Origin: Betaproteobacteria bacterium
Lineage (GTDB): Bacteria; Pseudomonadota; Gammaproteobacteria; Burkholderiales; SG8-41
NCBI GenBank assembly: GCA_021414185.1
Contig: JAIOOZ010000638.1
Coordinates: forward strand, 1 to 5,972
DNA length: 5,972 nt
Direction of reading: 5' to 3'
Below the pieces are notes generated by a model. The model ran no database searches and was not told the DNA's origin. It worked only from the letters and a program-made list of their open reading frames with translations. Made by a program: the position numbers and the translations under genes. Positions 1-5,651 of the stretch are shown piece by piece (the stretch's first letter is position 1; each line of letters starts with the position of its first letter).

Positions 1-2
1 CG

Positions 3-221
3 GACGCCGCGTTGCGCGTCGTGCGCCAGAACCTCACGTGGGCATTTGCCTACAACCTGGCGGCGGTTCCGCTTGCTGCATGCGGCTATGTATCGCCCCT
101 GCTGGCGGGCGTCGGCATGGCCTCCAGTTCCATGCTCGTAGTCGCGAATGCGCTGCGATTGCTGCGCCACGCGCCGCGGCCGGCGGCGGCGCGGCTCCCG
201 CTGCTGGCGCCTGCGAGCTAG
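3..221 (+). CDS. ccoI: Copper-transporting P-type ATPase CcoI (FixI/CopA2 type), C-terminal fragment
   Basis: Only the last 72 codons are present; the reading frame enters from the left edge (first whole codon at position 3). In the family, this inner-membrane ATPase moves Cu(I) out of the cytoplasm so that CuB can be built into CcoN. What is visible is the end of the P1B-ATPase membrane domain: an N-L-T-W-A-F-A-Y-N stretch with the YN pair typical of TM7, then GYVSPLLAGVGMASSS, containing the MxxSS copper-site motif of TM8, followed by VVANALRLL, the usual closing motif. The tail after NALRLL is a short Arg/Ala/Pro-rich stretch ending at TAG 219-221. The CPC motif, phosphorylation Asp and ATP-binding domain lie outside the window. 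CcoI rather than a general CopA is inferred from ccoS lying 6 nt downstream and the cco cluster that follows. Confidence 0.93.
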   Translation, partial: DAALRVVRQNLTWAFAYNLAAVPLAACGYVSPLLAGVGMASSSMLVVANALRLLRHAPRPAAARLPLLAPAS

Positions 222-227
222 CCGCGT

Positions 228-383
228 ATGGATATCGTTTACCTGCTGGTGCCGTTGAGCCTGGTGCTGGCGTTTCTGATCGGCGCCGTGTTCTGGTGGG
301 CATTGCGCGGTGGGCAGTTCGACGATCTCGAAGGGCCCGCGCAGCGCATTCTGATGGACGAAGACCGTGCCGCCGATAAATGA
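228..383 (+). CDS. ccoS: cbb3 oxidase maturation protein CcoS
   Basis: A 51-residue membrane protein. It begins MDIVYLLVPLSLVLAFLIGA, which forms a single transmembrane helix (about residues 4-24), and continues with FWWALRGGQFDDLEGPAQ and the acidic tail RILMDED. The hydrophobic helix followed by G-G-Q-F-D-D-L-E-G-P and an ILxDED end is the CcoS/FixS signature, and the length fits the family (about 45-70). In Rhodobacter capsulatus, CcoS is needed for a cbb3 oxidase with its heme b and copper cofactors, although its chemistry is unknown. It starts 6 nt after the ccoI stop. The only purine-rich stretch upstream is GCGAG at 213-217, a poor ribosome site, so translation is probably coupled to ccoI. 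ATG 228 is the only start that gives the full membrane helix. Confidence 0.93.
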   Translation: MDIVYLLVPLSLVLAFLIGAVFWWALRGGQFDDLEGPAQRILMDEDRAADK

Positions 384-397
384 GCGTGCCGCCACGA

Positions 398-402
398 TTG
401 AC
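398..402 (+). promoter_or_regulatory. Extra TTGAC half-site upstream of the FNR box
   Basis: TTGAC at 398-402 repeats the left half of the FNR box at 409-413, offset by 11 bp (about one helical turn). It has no matching right half-site: the sequence after a 4-bp gap is GGTTG, not ATCAA. It also reads as TTGACA, a perfect sigma70 -35 hexamer, but 17 bp further on there is only AAAAAG. It may be chance. It is listed because a second, degenerate binding site on the same DNA face is a possible alternative. Confidence 0.2.
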
Positions 403-408
403 AGCGGG

Positions 409-422
409 TTGACCTAGATCAA
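409..422 (+). promoter_or_regulatory. FNR/ANR (Crp-Fnr family) binding site upstream of ccoN
   Basis: The sequence TTGAC-CTAG-ATCAA matches the FNR consensus TTGAT-N4-ATCAA at nine of ten defined bases; the single deviation is C for T at the fifth position. It begins 25 nt after the ccoS stop and lies 58 nt before the ccoN ATG. Its centre (415.5) is exactly 41.5 bp upstream of position 457, the start expected from the -10 element at 445-450, which is the standard class II activator position. In proteobacteria, ccoNOQP operons are commonly induced by FNR, ANR or FixK when oxygen becomes scarce. The site predicts the same control here. Which Crp-Fnr protein binds cannot be told from the box alone. 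Confidence 0.85.
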
Positions 423-445
423 AAAGCCCGCGCGGGCGGCGTTTT
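421..445 (+). repeat. GC-rich inverted repeat between FNR box and -10 element; possible weak terminator for ccoIS
   Basis: The core GCCCGCGCGGGC (426-437) is a perfect 12-bp palindrome. A wider pairing is also possible: AAAAAGCC (421-428) with GGCGTTTT (438-445), seven pairs with one A/G mismatch. A GC stem followed closely by TTTT resembles a weak intrinsic terminator that would separate transcripts arriving from ccoIS from those starting at the ccoN promoter. The T run is short and the stem has little loop, so a chance palindrome in GC-rich DNA is equally possible. Confidence 0.3.
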
Positions 446-450
446 ACCAT
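445..450 (+). promoter_or_regulatory. Predicted -10 element of the ccoNOQP promoter
   Basis: TACCAT matches the sigma70 consensus TATAAT at four of six positions, including the key TA at the front and the last T. Seven bases beyond it lies position 457, the predicted start point, which is 41.5 bp from the centre of the FNR box. No -35 match exists at the right distance (the bases there are AAAAGC), as is usual when FNR at -41.5 replaces the -35 contact. The implied leader before the ccoN ATG is about 24 nt. Confidence 0.6.
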
Positions 451-466
451 GCGCTCACATAAATCC

Positions 467-472
467 GGGGAG
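467..472 (+). promoter_or_regulatory. Ribosome binding site that sets the ccoN start
   Basis: GGGGAG lies 8 nt before ATG 481, a normal spacing. An in-frame GTG at 472 would overlap this site and have no ribosome site of its own, so ATG 481 is preferred and the protein begins MSEQDTYNY. Confidence 0.7.
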
Positions 473-480
473 TGGCTTTG

Positions 481-1908
481 ATGAGTGAGCAGGACACATA
501 CAACTACCGGGTCGTGCGGCAATTCTCGCTCATGACCGTGGTGTGGGGCGTGGTTGGCATGCTGGTCGGCGTGATTATTGCCGCGCAACTGACGTGGCCC
601 GAGCTCAACGTCGGGCCGTGGTTCTCTTATGGCCGGCTGCGCCCGCTGCACACCAACGCGGTAATTTTTGCGTTCGGCGGCTGCGCGCTGTTCGCGACTT
701 CGTATTACGTCGTGCAGCGCACCTGTCATGCGCGCCTGTTCTGCGCTCCGCTGGCGGCTTTCACGTTCTGGGGCTGGCAGGCGGTTATCGTGCTGGCCGC
801 CATTACTTTGCCGCTTGGCTTCACCAGCGGCAAGGAGTACGCGGAGCTCGAATGGCCGATCGATATCCTGATCACACTGGTGTGGGTTTCGTATGCGGTG
901 GTGTTTTTCGGGACGCTTGCCAAACGCCGCGTCAAGCATATCTATGTCGCTAACTGGTTTTTCGGCGCCTTCATCCTGACGGTTGCTTTGCTGCATCTCG
1001 TCAACAGCGCGGCGATCCCCGTGACATTCTGGAAATCGTACTCGGTCTACGCCGGCGTGCAGGATGCGATGGTGCAGTGGTGGTACGGGCATAACGCGGT
1101 CGGGTTTTTTCTGACCGCGGGCTTTCTCGGCATCATGTATTACTTCATCCCGAAGCAGGCCGGGCGTCCGGTGTATTCGTACCGGTTGTCGGTGGTGCAT
1201 TTCTGGGCGCTGATCTTCACCTATATGTGGGCGGGCCCGCATCACCTGCATTACACCGCGCTGCCCGACTGGGCGCAGTCGCTCGGCATGATTTTTTCGC
1301 TGATCCTGCTCGCACCTTCGTGGGGCGGCATGATCAACGGCATCATGACTTTGTCAGGCGCGTGGCACAAGCTGCGCACCGATCCTATCCTCAAGTTCCT
1401 GGTGACTTCGCTGTCGTTCTACGGCATGTCGACGTTCGAGGGACCGATGATGTCGATCAAGACCGTGAACGCGCTGTCGCACTACACCGACTGGACGGTC
1501 GGCCACGTGCACTCCGGCGCGCTCGGCTGGGTCGCGATGGTGTCGATCGGCGCCATGTACTTCCTGATCCCGCGCCTGTTCGGCCGCGCTGAAATGTTCA
1601 GCGTCAGGCTCATCAACGTGCATTTCTGGGTGTCGACCATAGGCGTCGTGCTTTACATCTCGGCAATGTGGATTGCCGGCGTGATGCAGGGCCTGATGTG
1701 GCGCGCGATCAATGCGGACGGCACGCTCACGTACAGCTTTGCCGAGGCGGTCAAGGCCACATATCCGTACTACATGGTCCGGTTGCTGGGCGGCTTTATA
1801 TTCTTCGCCGGCATGTTGATCATGGTCTACAACGTGTGGAAGACCATCGCCGGCAGCCGCGCGGTCGACGACGCGAAGATTCCCGCCGTCGCCCTGGCGC
1901 ACGCCTGA
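481..1908 (+). CDS. ccoN: cbb3-type cytochrome c oxidase subunit I (CcoN), catalytic subunit
   Basis: This 475-residue integral membrane protein reduces O2 to water and pumps protons. It is strongly hydrophobic along its length, consistent with the 12 helices of the family. Visible cofactor ligands, numbered from ATG 481, are His57 in RPLHTNAVIF (low-spin heme b), His204 in WWYGHNAVGFF (CuB), Tyr248 in FTYMWAGPHHLHY (the position of the cross-linked Tyr, which in cbb3 oxidases sits on this helix), His254 and His255 in the same motif (CuB), and His342 and His344 in VGHVHSGALGW (heme b3 and heme b). All are intact, so the enzyme should be active. Length is normal for the family. It is the first gene behind the FNR-type promoter and is followed after 15 nt by ccoO. 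An upstream in-frame GTG at 472 would add three residues but overlaps the ribosome site. Confidence 0.98.
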   Translation: MSEQDTYNYRVVRQFSLMTVVWGVVGMLVGVIIAAQLTWPELNVGPWFSYGRLRPLHTNAVIFAFGGCALFATSYYVVQRTCHARLFCAPLAAFTFWGWQAVIVLAAITLPLGFTSGKEYAELEWPIDILITLVWVSYAVVFFGTLAKRRVKHIYVANWFFGAFILTVALLHLVNSAAIPVTFWKSYSVYAGVQDAMVQWWYGHNAVGFFLTAGFLGIMYYFIPKQAGRPVYSYRLSVVHFWALIFTYMWAGPHHLHYTALPDWAQSLGMIFSLILLAPSWGGMINGIMTLSGAWHKLRTDPILKFLVTSLSFYGMSTFEGPMMSIKTVNALSHYTDWTVGHVHSGALGWVAMVSIGAMYFLIPRLFGRAEMFSVRLINVHFWVSTIGVVLYISAMWIAGVMQGLMWRAINADGTLTYSFAEAVKATYPYYMVRLLGGFIFFAGMLIMVYNVWKTIAGSRAVDDAKIPAVALAHA

Positions 1909-1912
1909 ACCC

Positions 1913-1916
1913 GGAG
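1913..1916 (+). promoter_or_regulatory. Ribosome binding site that sets the ccoO start
   Basis: GGAG is 7 nt before ATG 1924 but only 1 nt before the in-frame ATG at 1918, so the second ATG is the likely start. The difference is two residues (MH). Confidence 0.65.
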
Positions 1917-1923
1917 CATGCAT

Positions 1924-2538
1924 ATGAGCAATCGACACGATATCATCGAACAGAACATGGGGCTTTTGATCGTCCTTATCATTCTCGTCGTTGCGGTGGG
2001 CGGGCTGGTGGAAATCGTGCCGCTGTATTTTCAGCGCTCGACGACGGAGCCCGTAGCGGGGCTGAAGCCTCTGCCCGCGCTCCAGCTCGAAGGCCGCGAC
2101 ATCTACATACGCGAAGGCTGCAATACCTGCCACTCGCAGATGATCCGGCCGTTTCGCGCCGAGACCGAGCGTTACGGCCACTATTCGGTCGCCGGCGAGT
2201 TCGTTTACGACCATCCGTTCGTGTGGGGTTCCAAGCGCACCGGCCCGGACCTCGCGCGCGTCGGCGGCAGGTTTTCGGATGACTGGCACCGCACCCACCT
2301 GAACAATCCGCGCGACCTCGTGCCCGAATCCAACATGCCGGCATATGCCTGGCTCGCGCGCGTGCCGGTAAACGCCGAAGTGCTGCCGGCAAAACTGCGC
2401 GCATTGCGCAAAGTCGGTGTGCCGTACACCGATGAGGACATCGCCGGCGCGGCCGATGCGGGCAAGGGCAAGAGCGAGCAGGACGCAGTGGTTGCGTACC
2501 TGCAGGGCCTGGGACTGGTATTGAGAAACGTAAGGTGA
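1924..2538 (+). CDS. ccoO: cbb3-type cytochrome c oxidase subunit II (CcoO), monoheme cytochrome c
   Basis: This 204-residue protein is anchored by one N-terminal helix (about residues 13-33) with a periplasmic cytochrome c domain. The heme attachment motif CNTCH is at Cys66, Cys69 and His70, within EGCNTCHSQMIRPF, a hallmark of CcoO. The probable sixth ligand is Met138 in PESNMPAYAWL. The stretches RYGHYSVAGEFVYDHPF and WGSKRTGPDLARVGGRFSD are also typical. It takes electrons from CcoP and passes them to heme b in CcoN. Length fits the family (about 200-240). The stop is 5 nt before the ccoQ ATG, suggesting coupled translation. Nothing looks broken. Confidence 0.97.
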   Translation: MSNRHDIIEQNMGLLIVLIILVVAVGGLVEIVPLYFQRSTTEPVAGLKPLPALQLEGRDIYIREGCNTCHSQMIRPFRAETERYGHYSVAGEFVYDHPFVWGSKRTGPDLARVGGRFSDDWHRTHLNNPRDLVPESNMPAYAWLARVPVNAEVLPAKLRALRKVGVPYTDEDIAGAADAGKGKSEQDAVVAYLQGLGLVLRNVR

Positions 2539-2543
2539 GCGCA

Positions 2544-2729
2544 ATGGACTACAGCACATTTGGCAGCGTGATGACGGTTGTAATGCTGGTGGTGTTTCTC
2601 GCCATCGTCGCATGGGCCTGCAGCGGCAGGCGTACCGCGCAATTCGAGGCGGCGGCGCGCGTGCCGTTCGAAGAGGATATCGAACCTCCCCGGCGCGCAA
2701 CGGAAGACACGCGCGGTGAAAAATCATGA
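2544..2729 (+). CDS. ccoQ: cbb3-type cytochrome c oxidase subunit IV (CcoQ)
   Basis: A 61-residue protein with one transmembrane helix (about residues 8-26) followed by a charged cytoplasmic tail that includes RRTAQFEAAARVPFEED. The helix, basic turn, FxxAAxxPFEED and position between ccoO and ccoP mark it as CcoQ. In several bacteria CcoQ stabilises the complex and its CcoP interaction but is not catalytic. AAGG at 2532-2535 is 8 nt before ATG 2544, which supports this start. A GTG at 2535 in the same frame would add three residues and overlaps that site. The stop overlaps the ccoP start by 4 nt (ATGA). Confidence 0.93.
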   Translation: MDYSTFGSVMTVVMLVVFLAIVAWACSGRRTAQFEAAARVPFEEDIEPPRRATEDTRGEKS

Positions 2730-3664
2730 GCGATTTCACCAGCGATTTCTGGGCGTGGTACGTCGGGGCGATTACCGTGATCAGCGTGCTCGCCTGTGCG
2801 GTACTGCTGTATGCGTCCAGTACCGCGCAGGTGGTCAAAGACGGGCAACCCGATACCACCGGTCATACCTGGGACGAAGACCTGAGCGAATGGAACAATC
2901 CGCTGCCGCGCTGGTGGATGTGGATGTTCTACATCACCATAGTATTCGGGCTGGCGTACGTCGTGCTGTATCCGGGCCTCGGCAATTACGCCGGTGTATT
3001 GGGATGGACTTCGACCGGTCAGTTTGACGATGAGCAGAAGCAGGCGGCAGTGCAATACGGCCCGATGTTCGACAAATATCTGCAGCAGGACATTGTAAAA
3101 GTGGCGGCGGACCCTGAAGCCCGCGCCATTGGGCAAAGATTGTTCCTCAACAACTGCGCGCAATGCCACGGCTCCGACGCCGGCGGCGGCAAGGGCTTTC
3201 CCAATTTGCGCGACAACGACTGGCTGTATGGCGGCGACCCTGAAACCATCAAGGCCTCGATCACGAATGGCCGCAACGGCGTAATGCCGCCGCTGGGCGG
3301 GGCAATGGGCGGCGACGATGGCGTCAAGGATGTCGCGAACTATGTGTTGAGCCTGTCCGGACGCACGCATGACGAACTGCGTGCGGCGCGCGGCAAAAGC
3401 AAATTCAGCACCATCTGCGCGGCCTGTCACGGTCCCGACGGCAAAGGCAACAAGGCGCTGGGCTCGCCCAACCTTACCGATGATATCTGGCTGTATGGCG
3501 GGTCGGAAAGCGCGATCATGGAGACGATCAATAAAGGCCGCGGCGCCAACATGGTCGCGGCAGGCGTGAGCATGATGCCGGCGCACAAAGACGTGCTGGG
3601 CGAAGCCAAGATCCACGTTCTCGCGGCCTACGTATACTCGCTGTCGCAGCCGGACAAGAAGTAA
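2726..3664 (+). CDS. ccoP: cbb3-type cytochrome c oxidase subunit III (CcoP), diheme cytochrome c
   Basis: This 312-residue membrane-bound diheme cytochrome c receives electrons from soluble cytochrome c or the bc1 complex and hands them to CcoO. It has two N-terminal helices (about residues 8-31 and 63-85) separated by a loop containing TGHTWDEDLSEWNNPLPRWW. This is the long, two-helix form known from Pseudomonas stutzeri; alphaproteobacterial CcoP usually has one helix. The first heme domain has CAQCH (Cys144, Cys147, His148) with probable ligand Met187 in GVMPPLGG. The second has CAACH (Cys231, Cys234, His235) with Met283 or Met284 in SMMPAHKDVLG. Both domains share a WLYGG segment, showing their origin by duplication. 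The start ATG overlaps the ccoQ stop (ATGA), and GGTGA at 2715-2719 is a modest ribosome site. Confidence 0.98.
   Translation: MSDFTSDFWAWYVGAITVISVLACAVLLYASSTAQVVKDGQPDTTGHTWDEDLSEWNNPLPRWWMWMFYITIVFGLAYVVLYPGLGNYAGVLGWTSTGQFDDEQKQAAVQYGPMFDKYLQQDIVKVAADPEARAIGQRLFLNNCAQCHGSDAGGGKGFPNLRDNDWLYGGDPETIKASITNGRNGVMPPLGGAMGGDDGVKDVANYVLSLSGRTHDELRAARGKSKFSTICAACHGPDGKGNKALGSPNLTDDIWLYGGSESAIMETINKGRGANMVAAGVSMMPAHKDVLGEAKIHVLAAYVYSLSQPDKK
3221..3501 (+). repeat. Two identical 14-nt copies in the two heme domains of ccoP
   Basis: TGGCTGTATGGCGG occurs at 3221-3234 and again at 3488-3501, encoding W-L-Y-G-G at residues 166-170 and 255-259 at matching points of the two cytochrome c domains. The protein repeat comes from the old domain duplication. 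The identical codons over 14 nt could reflect shared codon preference or gene conversion. Confidence 0.6.
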
Positions 3665-3679
3665 ATCCGGGGCGGCAGC

Positions 3680-5095
3680 TTGAGTGAGTCACTTTCCAAG
3701 CTGGCGCCAGCCGGTTCGCCGGTCGAACTCGATCTCTACGAGGTCCGCCGCACCATACATCCGCGCGCGGTGCATGGCTGGTTCGCCAACTGGCGCATCA
3801 CGCTGGTGGTGCTCACCCAGCTGGCGTTCTACGGGACAGCGTGGCTCACATGGAACGGGCGGCAGGCAGTCCTGTTCGATCTGGCGGCGCGCAAGTTCTA
3901 TATTTTCGGCATGGTGTTCTGGCCGCAGGATTTCATCTTCCTGACCGCGCTGTTGATCATCTCCGCGCTCTCGTTGTTCCTCTTTACGGCGGTGGCCGGC
4001 CGCCTGTGGTGCGGTTACGCGTGTCCGCAGACCGTCTACACCGAAATTTTCATGTGGATAGAGCGCTCGATCGAGGGCGACCGCGTACAGCGCATCAAAC
4101 TCGACGGCAAACGGCTGGACATCGAGAAGTTCGTCAAGAAAGTCTTCAAGCACCTGGTATGGATCGCGTTCGCGGCGTGGACGGGGTTTACTTTTGTCGG
4201 CTATTTCTCCCCCATTCGCGAACTGATGCTGGAATTTCTGCAGACGCGTCTGGGCCCGTGGGAGACGTTCTGGATCCTGTTCTACGGTTTCGCAACGTAT
4301 GGCAACGCCGGCTGGATGCGCGAGCAGGTGTGCAAACATATGTGCCCGTACGCGCGCTTCCAGAGCGTGATGTTTGATTCTGACACGCTGGTGATCACCT
4401 ACGATGCCGAGCGCGGCGAGCCACGCGGCTCGCGCAGTAAATCCGCCGACCCGAAGGCGGTGGGTCTCGGCGCCTGCGTCGACTGCGGCATCTGCGTGCA
4501 GGCGTGCCCGACCGGTATCGATATCCGCGACGGACTGCAGTACGAGTGCATCGGCTGCGCCGCGTGCATCGACGGCTGCGACCAGGTGATGGACAAGATG
4601 GGCTACCCGCGCGGGCTGATCCGCTACACCACTGAAAACGCTCTGCATGGAAAATACCGCGACGGCGACATCCTGCGCCACGTGCTGCGGCCGCGCACGC
4701 TTGTTTACAGCACGATCCTGCTCGCGGTCGTGGCCGCTTTCCTCGTCATGCTTTATGTGCGGGTGCCGCTCAAGGTCGACGTGATACGCGACCGCGCGAC
4801 CCTGGTGCGCGAATTGAACGACGGCCGCCTCGAGAACGTTTATCGCCTGCAGATCATGAATACGACCGAGCAGGCCCACCAGTTCACGGTGACCGCAAGC
4901 GGCATTGACGGCATGGAACTGGTCGCTGCTCTGCCGGTGACAGTGCCTGCCGCAGGCGCGATAACTTTGCCGGTGGCGCTGCGCGTCGATCCGGCCCGGA
5001 CCACGGCGGGTTCGCACCCGGTGCATTTCCACATCGAGAACAGCACGGATGCCGGGGTCAAGGCGGACGAGAAGTCCGTATTTTTTGTGCGCTGA
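3680..5095 (+). CDS. ccoG: CcoG (FixG/RdxA family), membrane iron-sulfur protein for cbb3 copper delivery
   Basis: This 471-residue membrane protein starts with TTG. In Rhodobacter capsulatus CcoG has been reported to reduce Cu(II) to Cu(I) for cbb3 assembly. Helices are visible at about residues 39-58, 82-106, 158-177, perhaps 193-210, and 341-360. Cysteines include CGYAC (111, 115) in RLWCGYACPQTVYTE, CKHMC (218, 222) in the FixG core, and two classic 4Fe-4S motifs: CVDCGICVQAC with CP (266, 269, 272, 276) and CIGCAACIDGC (290, 293, 296, 300). After the last helix comes a beta-rich Ig-like C-terminal domain (about 365-471), standard in the family. TTG 3680 is chosen because GGGG (3669-3672) is 7 nt upstream and the residues MSESLSK lead into the conserved region; no ATG lies nearby in frame. 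It lies 15 nt after ccoP and 15 nt before ccoH. Confidence 0.95.
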   Translation: MSESLSKLAPAGSPVELDLYEVRRTIHPRAVHGWFANWRITLVVLTQLAFYGTAWLTWNGRQAVLFDLAARKFYIFGMVFWPQDFIFLTALLIISALSLFLFTAVAGRLWCGYACPQTVYTEIFMWIERSIEGDRVQRIKLDGKRLDIEKFVKKVFKHLVWIAFAAWTGFTFVGYFSPIRELMLEFLQTRLGPWETFWILFYGFATYGNAGWMREQVCKHMCPYARFQSVMFDSDTLVITYDAERGEPRGSRSKSADPKAVGLGACVDCGICVQACPTGIDIRDGLQYECIGCAACIDGCDQVMDKMGYPRGLIRYTTENALHGKYRDGDILRHVLRPRTLVYSTILLAVVAAFLVMLYVRVPLKVDVIRDRATLVRELNDGRLENVYRLQIMNTTEQAHQFTVTASGIDGMELVAALPVTVPAAGAITLPVALRVDPARTTAGSHPVHFHIENSTDAGVKADEKSVFFVR

Positions 5096-5110
5096 ACAGG
5101 GAATTCAACC

Positions 5111-5611
5111 ATGACGACTTTAAGCGACAGCCTGCTGGTAAAACCGTGGTACCGGGAGCCGTGGCCGTGGCTGCTCATGACGGGGCCTTTCATTGTCGTC
5201 ATCGCCGGCTTCTGCACGCTGTGGCTGGCGGTGAAGTCGGACGATGGCCTGGTCGCCGATGATTATTACAAGCGCGGGCTGGCGATCAACCAGACCCTGT
5301 CGCGCGCGACGCGCGCGGAGCAATTGACGCTCGGCGGGCGTGTCGAGTTGGGGGTCGACACCGTGCGCCTGACCTTGAGCGGCGCCGGCGTGCTGCCGGA
5401 AACGCTGCGCCTGCGGCTCGTGCATCCGACGCGCGCGATCGATGACCAGGTGCTCGAAGTGCGCGCGGTGAGCCCCGGCGTTTATAAGGGCGCGCTCGCG
5501 GCGCCGGTCGCCGGCCGGCGCGTCGTGATGCTGGAAGACATGGCGAAAACATGGCGGCTGGCAGGCGAAGCAAAGGGCGGTGCGAAATTTATCGCGCTGA
5601 CGCCGCAATAA
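5111..5611 (+). CDS. ccoH: CcoH/FixH family cbb3 oxidase assembly protein
   Basis: A 166-residue protein with one N-terminal membrane helix (about residues 20-41) following KPWYREPWPW, then the family motif DGLVADDYYKRGLAIN at residues 45-60, and a periplasmic beta-rich domain. The D-G-L-V-x-D-D-Y-Y-K-x-G motif identifies FixH/CcoH. The family is required for assembly of cbb3 oxidase and associates with the CcoN subunit complex; its exact chemistry is unsettled. AGGGA (5098-5102) lies 8 nt before ATG 5111. It follows ccoG by 15 nt, so the two are probably co-transcribed. Length is normal and no defect is seen. Confidence 0.92.
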   Translation: MTTLSDSLLVKPWYREPWPWLLMTGPFIVVIAGFCTLWLAVKSDDGLVADDYYKRGLAINQTLSRATRAEQLTLGGRVELGVDTVRLTLSGAGVLPETLRLRLVHPTRAIDDQVLEVRAVSPGVYKGALAAPVAGRRVVMLEDMAKTWRLAGEAKGGAKFIALTPQ

Positions 5612-5617
5612 GCTCAA

Positions 5618-5633
5618 GGCCGCGCGAGCGGCC
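5618..5633 (+). other. Intercistronic stem-loop between ccoH and the last gene
   Basis: GGCCGC (5618-5623) and GCGGCC (5628-5633) form a perfect 6-bp GC stem closed by GCGA, a GNRA-type tetraloop. No T run follows, so it is not an intrinsic terminator. It begins 6 nt after the ccoH stop and ends 6 nt before the ribosome binding site of the next gene. It could protect the 3' end of the upstream message after processing, or leave the downstream ribosome site unpaired. Function is inferred. Confidence 0.5.
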
Positions 5634-5639
5634 GGACCA

Positions 5640-5649
5640 AAGGAGGTGA
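5640..5649 (+). promoter_or_regulatory. Near-perfect Shine-Dalgarno sequence of the 100-residue gene
   Basis: AAGGAGGTGA can pair with ten consecutive bases at the 3' end of 16S rRNA, the strongest ribosome site in the window. GGAGG ends 5 nt before ATG 5652. A GTG at 5646, in the same frame, lies inside this site and is rejected as a start. Confidence 0.85.
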
Positions 5650-5651
5650 AC

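Noticed and set aside
398..403. TTGACA as the -35 of a sigma70 promoter
   Set aside because: At the 16-18 bp spacing there is only an A-rich stretch (around 420-426) with no TATAAT-like hexamer.
472..480. GTG at 472 as the ccoN start
   Set aside because: It overlaps the GGGGAG ribosome site that is well spaced for ATG 481 and has no site of its own. Total length would still fit the family, so a small doubt remains.
34..1251. Long open frame on the minus strand (405 codons)
   Set aside because: It runs opposite ccoI, ccoS and ccoN, is rich in Arg, His, Pro and Ala as expected from the complement of GC-rich coding DNA, and shows no domain.
1354..2859. Long open frame on the minus strand (501 codons)
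   Set aside because: It lies antisense to ccoN, ccoO, ccoQ and ccoP, all of which have intact family motifs; its composition is that of a shadow frame.
2549..3616. Open frame of 355 codons on the minus strand
   Set aside because: It is fully antisense to ccoQ and ccoP, with no recognisable motif or ribosome site.
3689..5032. Open frame of 447 codons on the minus strand
   Set aside because: It mirrors ccoG over nearly its whole length; the His/Arg/Ala-rich translation is typical of an antisense shadow.
5299..5310. Perfect palindrome GTCGCGCGCGAC in ccoH
   Set aside because: It lies inside coding sequence in a run of Ser, Arg and Ala codons where CG repeats are expected, so no regulatory meaning is supported.
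5612..5640. Intrinsic terminator after ccoH
   Set aside because: The hairpin at 5618-5633 is not followed by a T run, and another same-strand gene with a strong ribosome site comes right after it.
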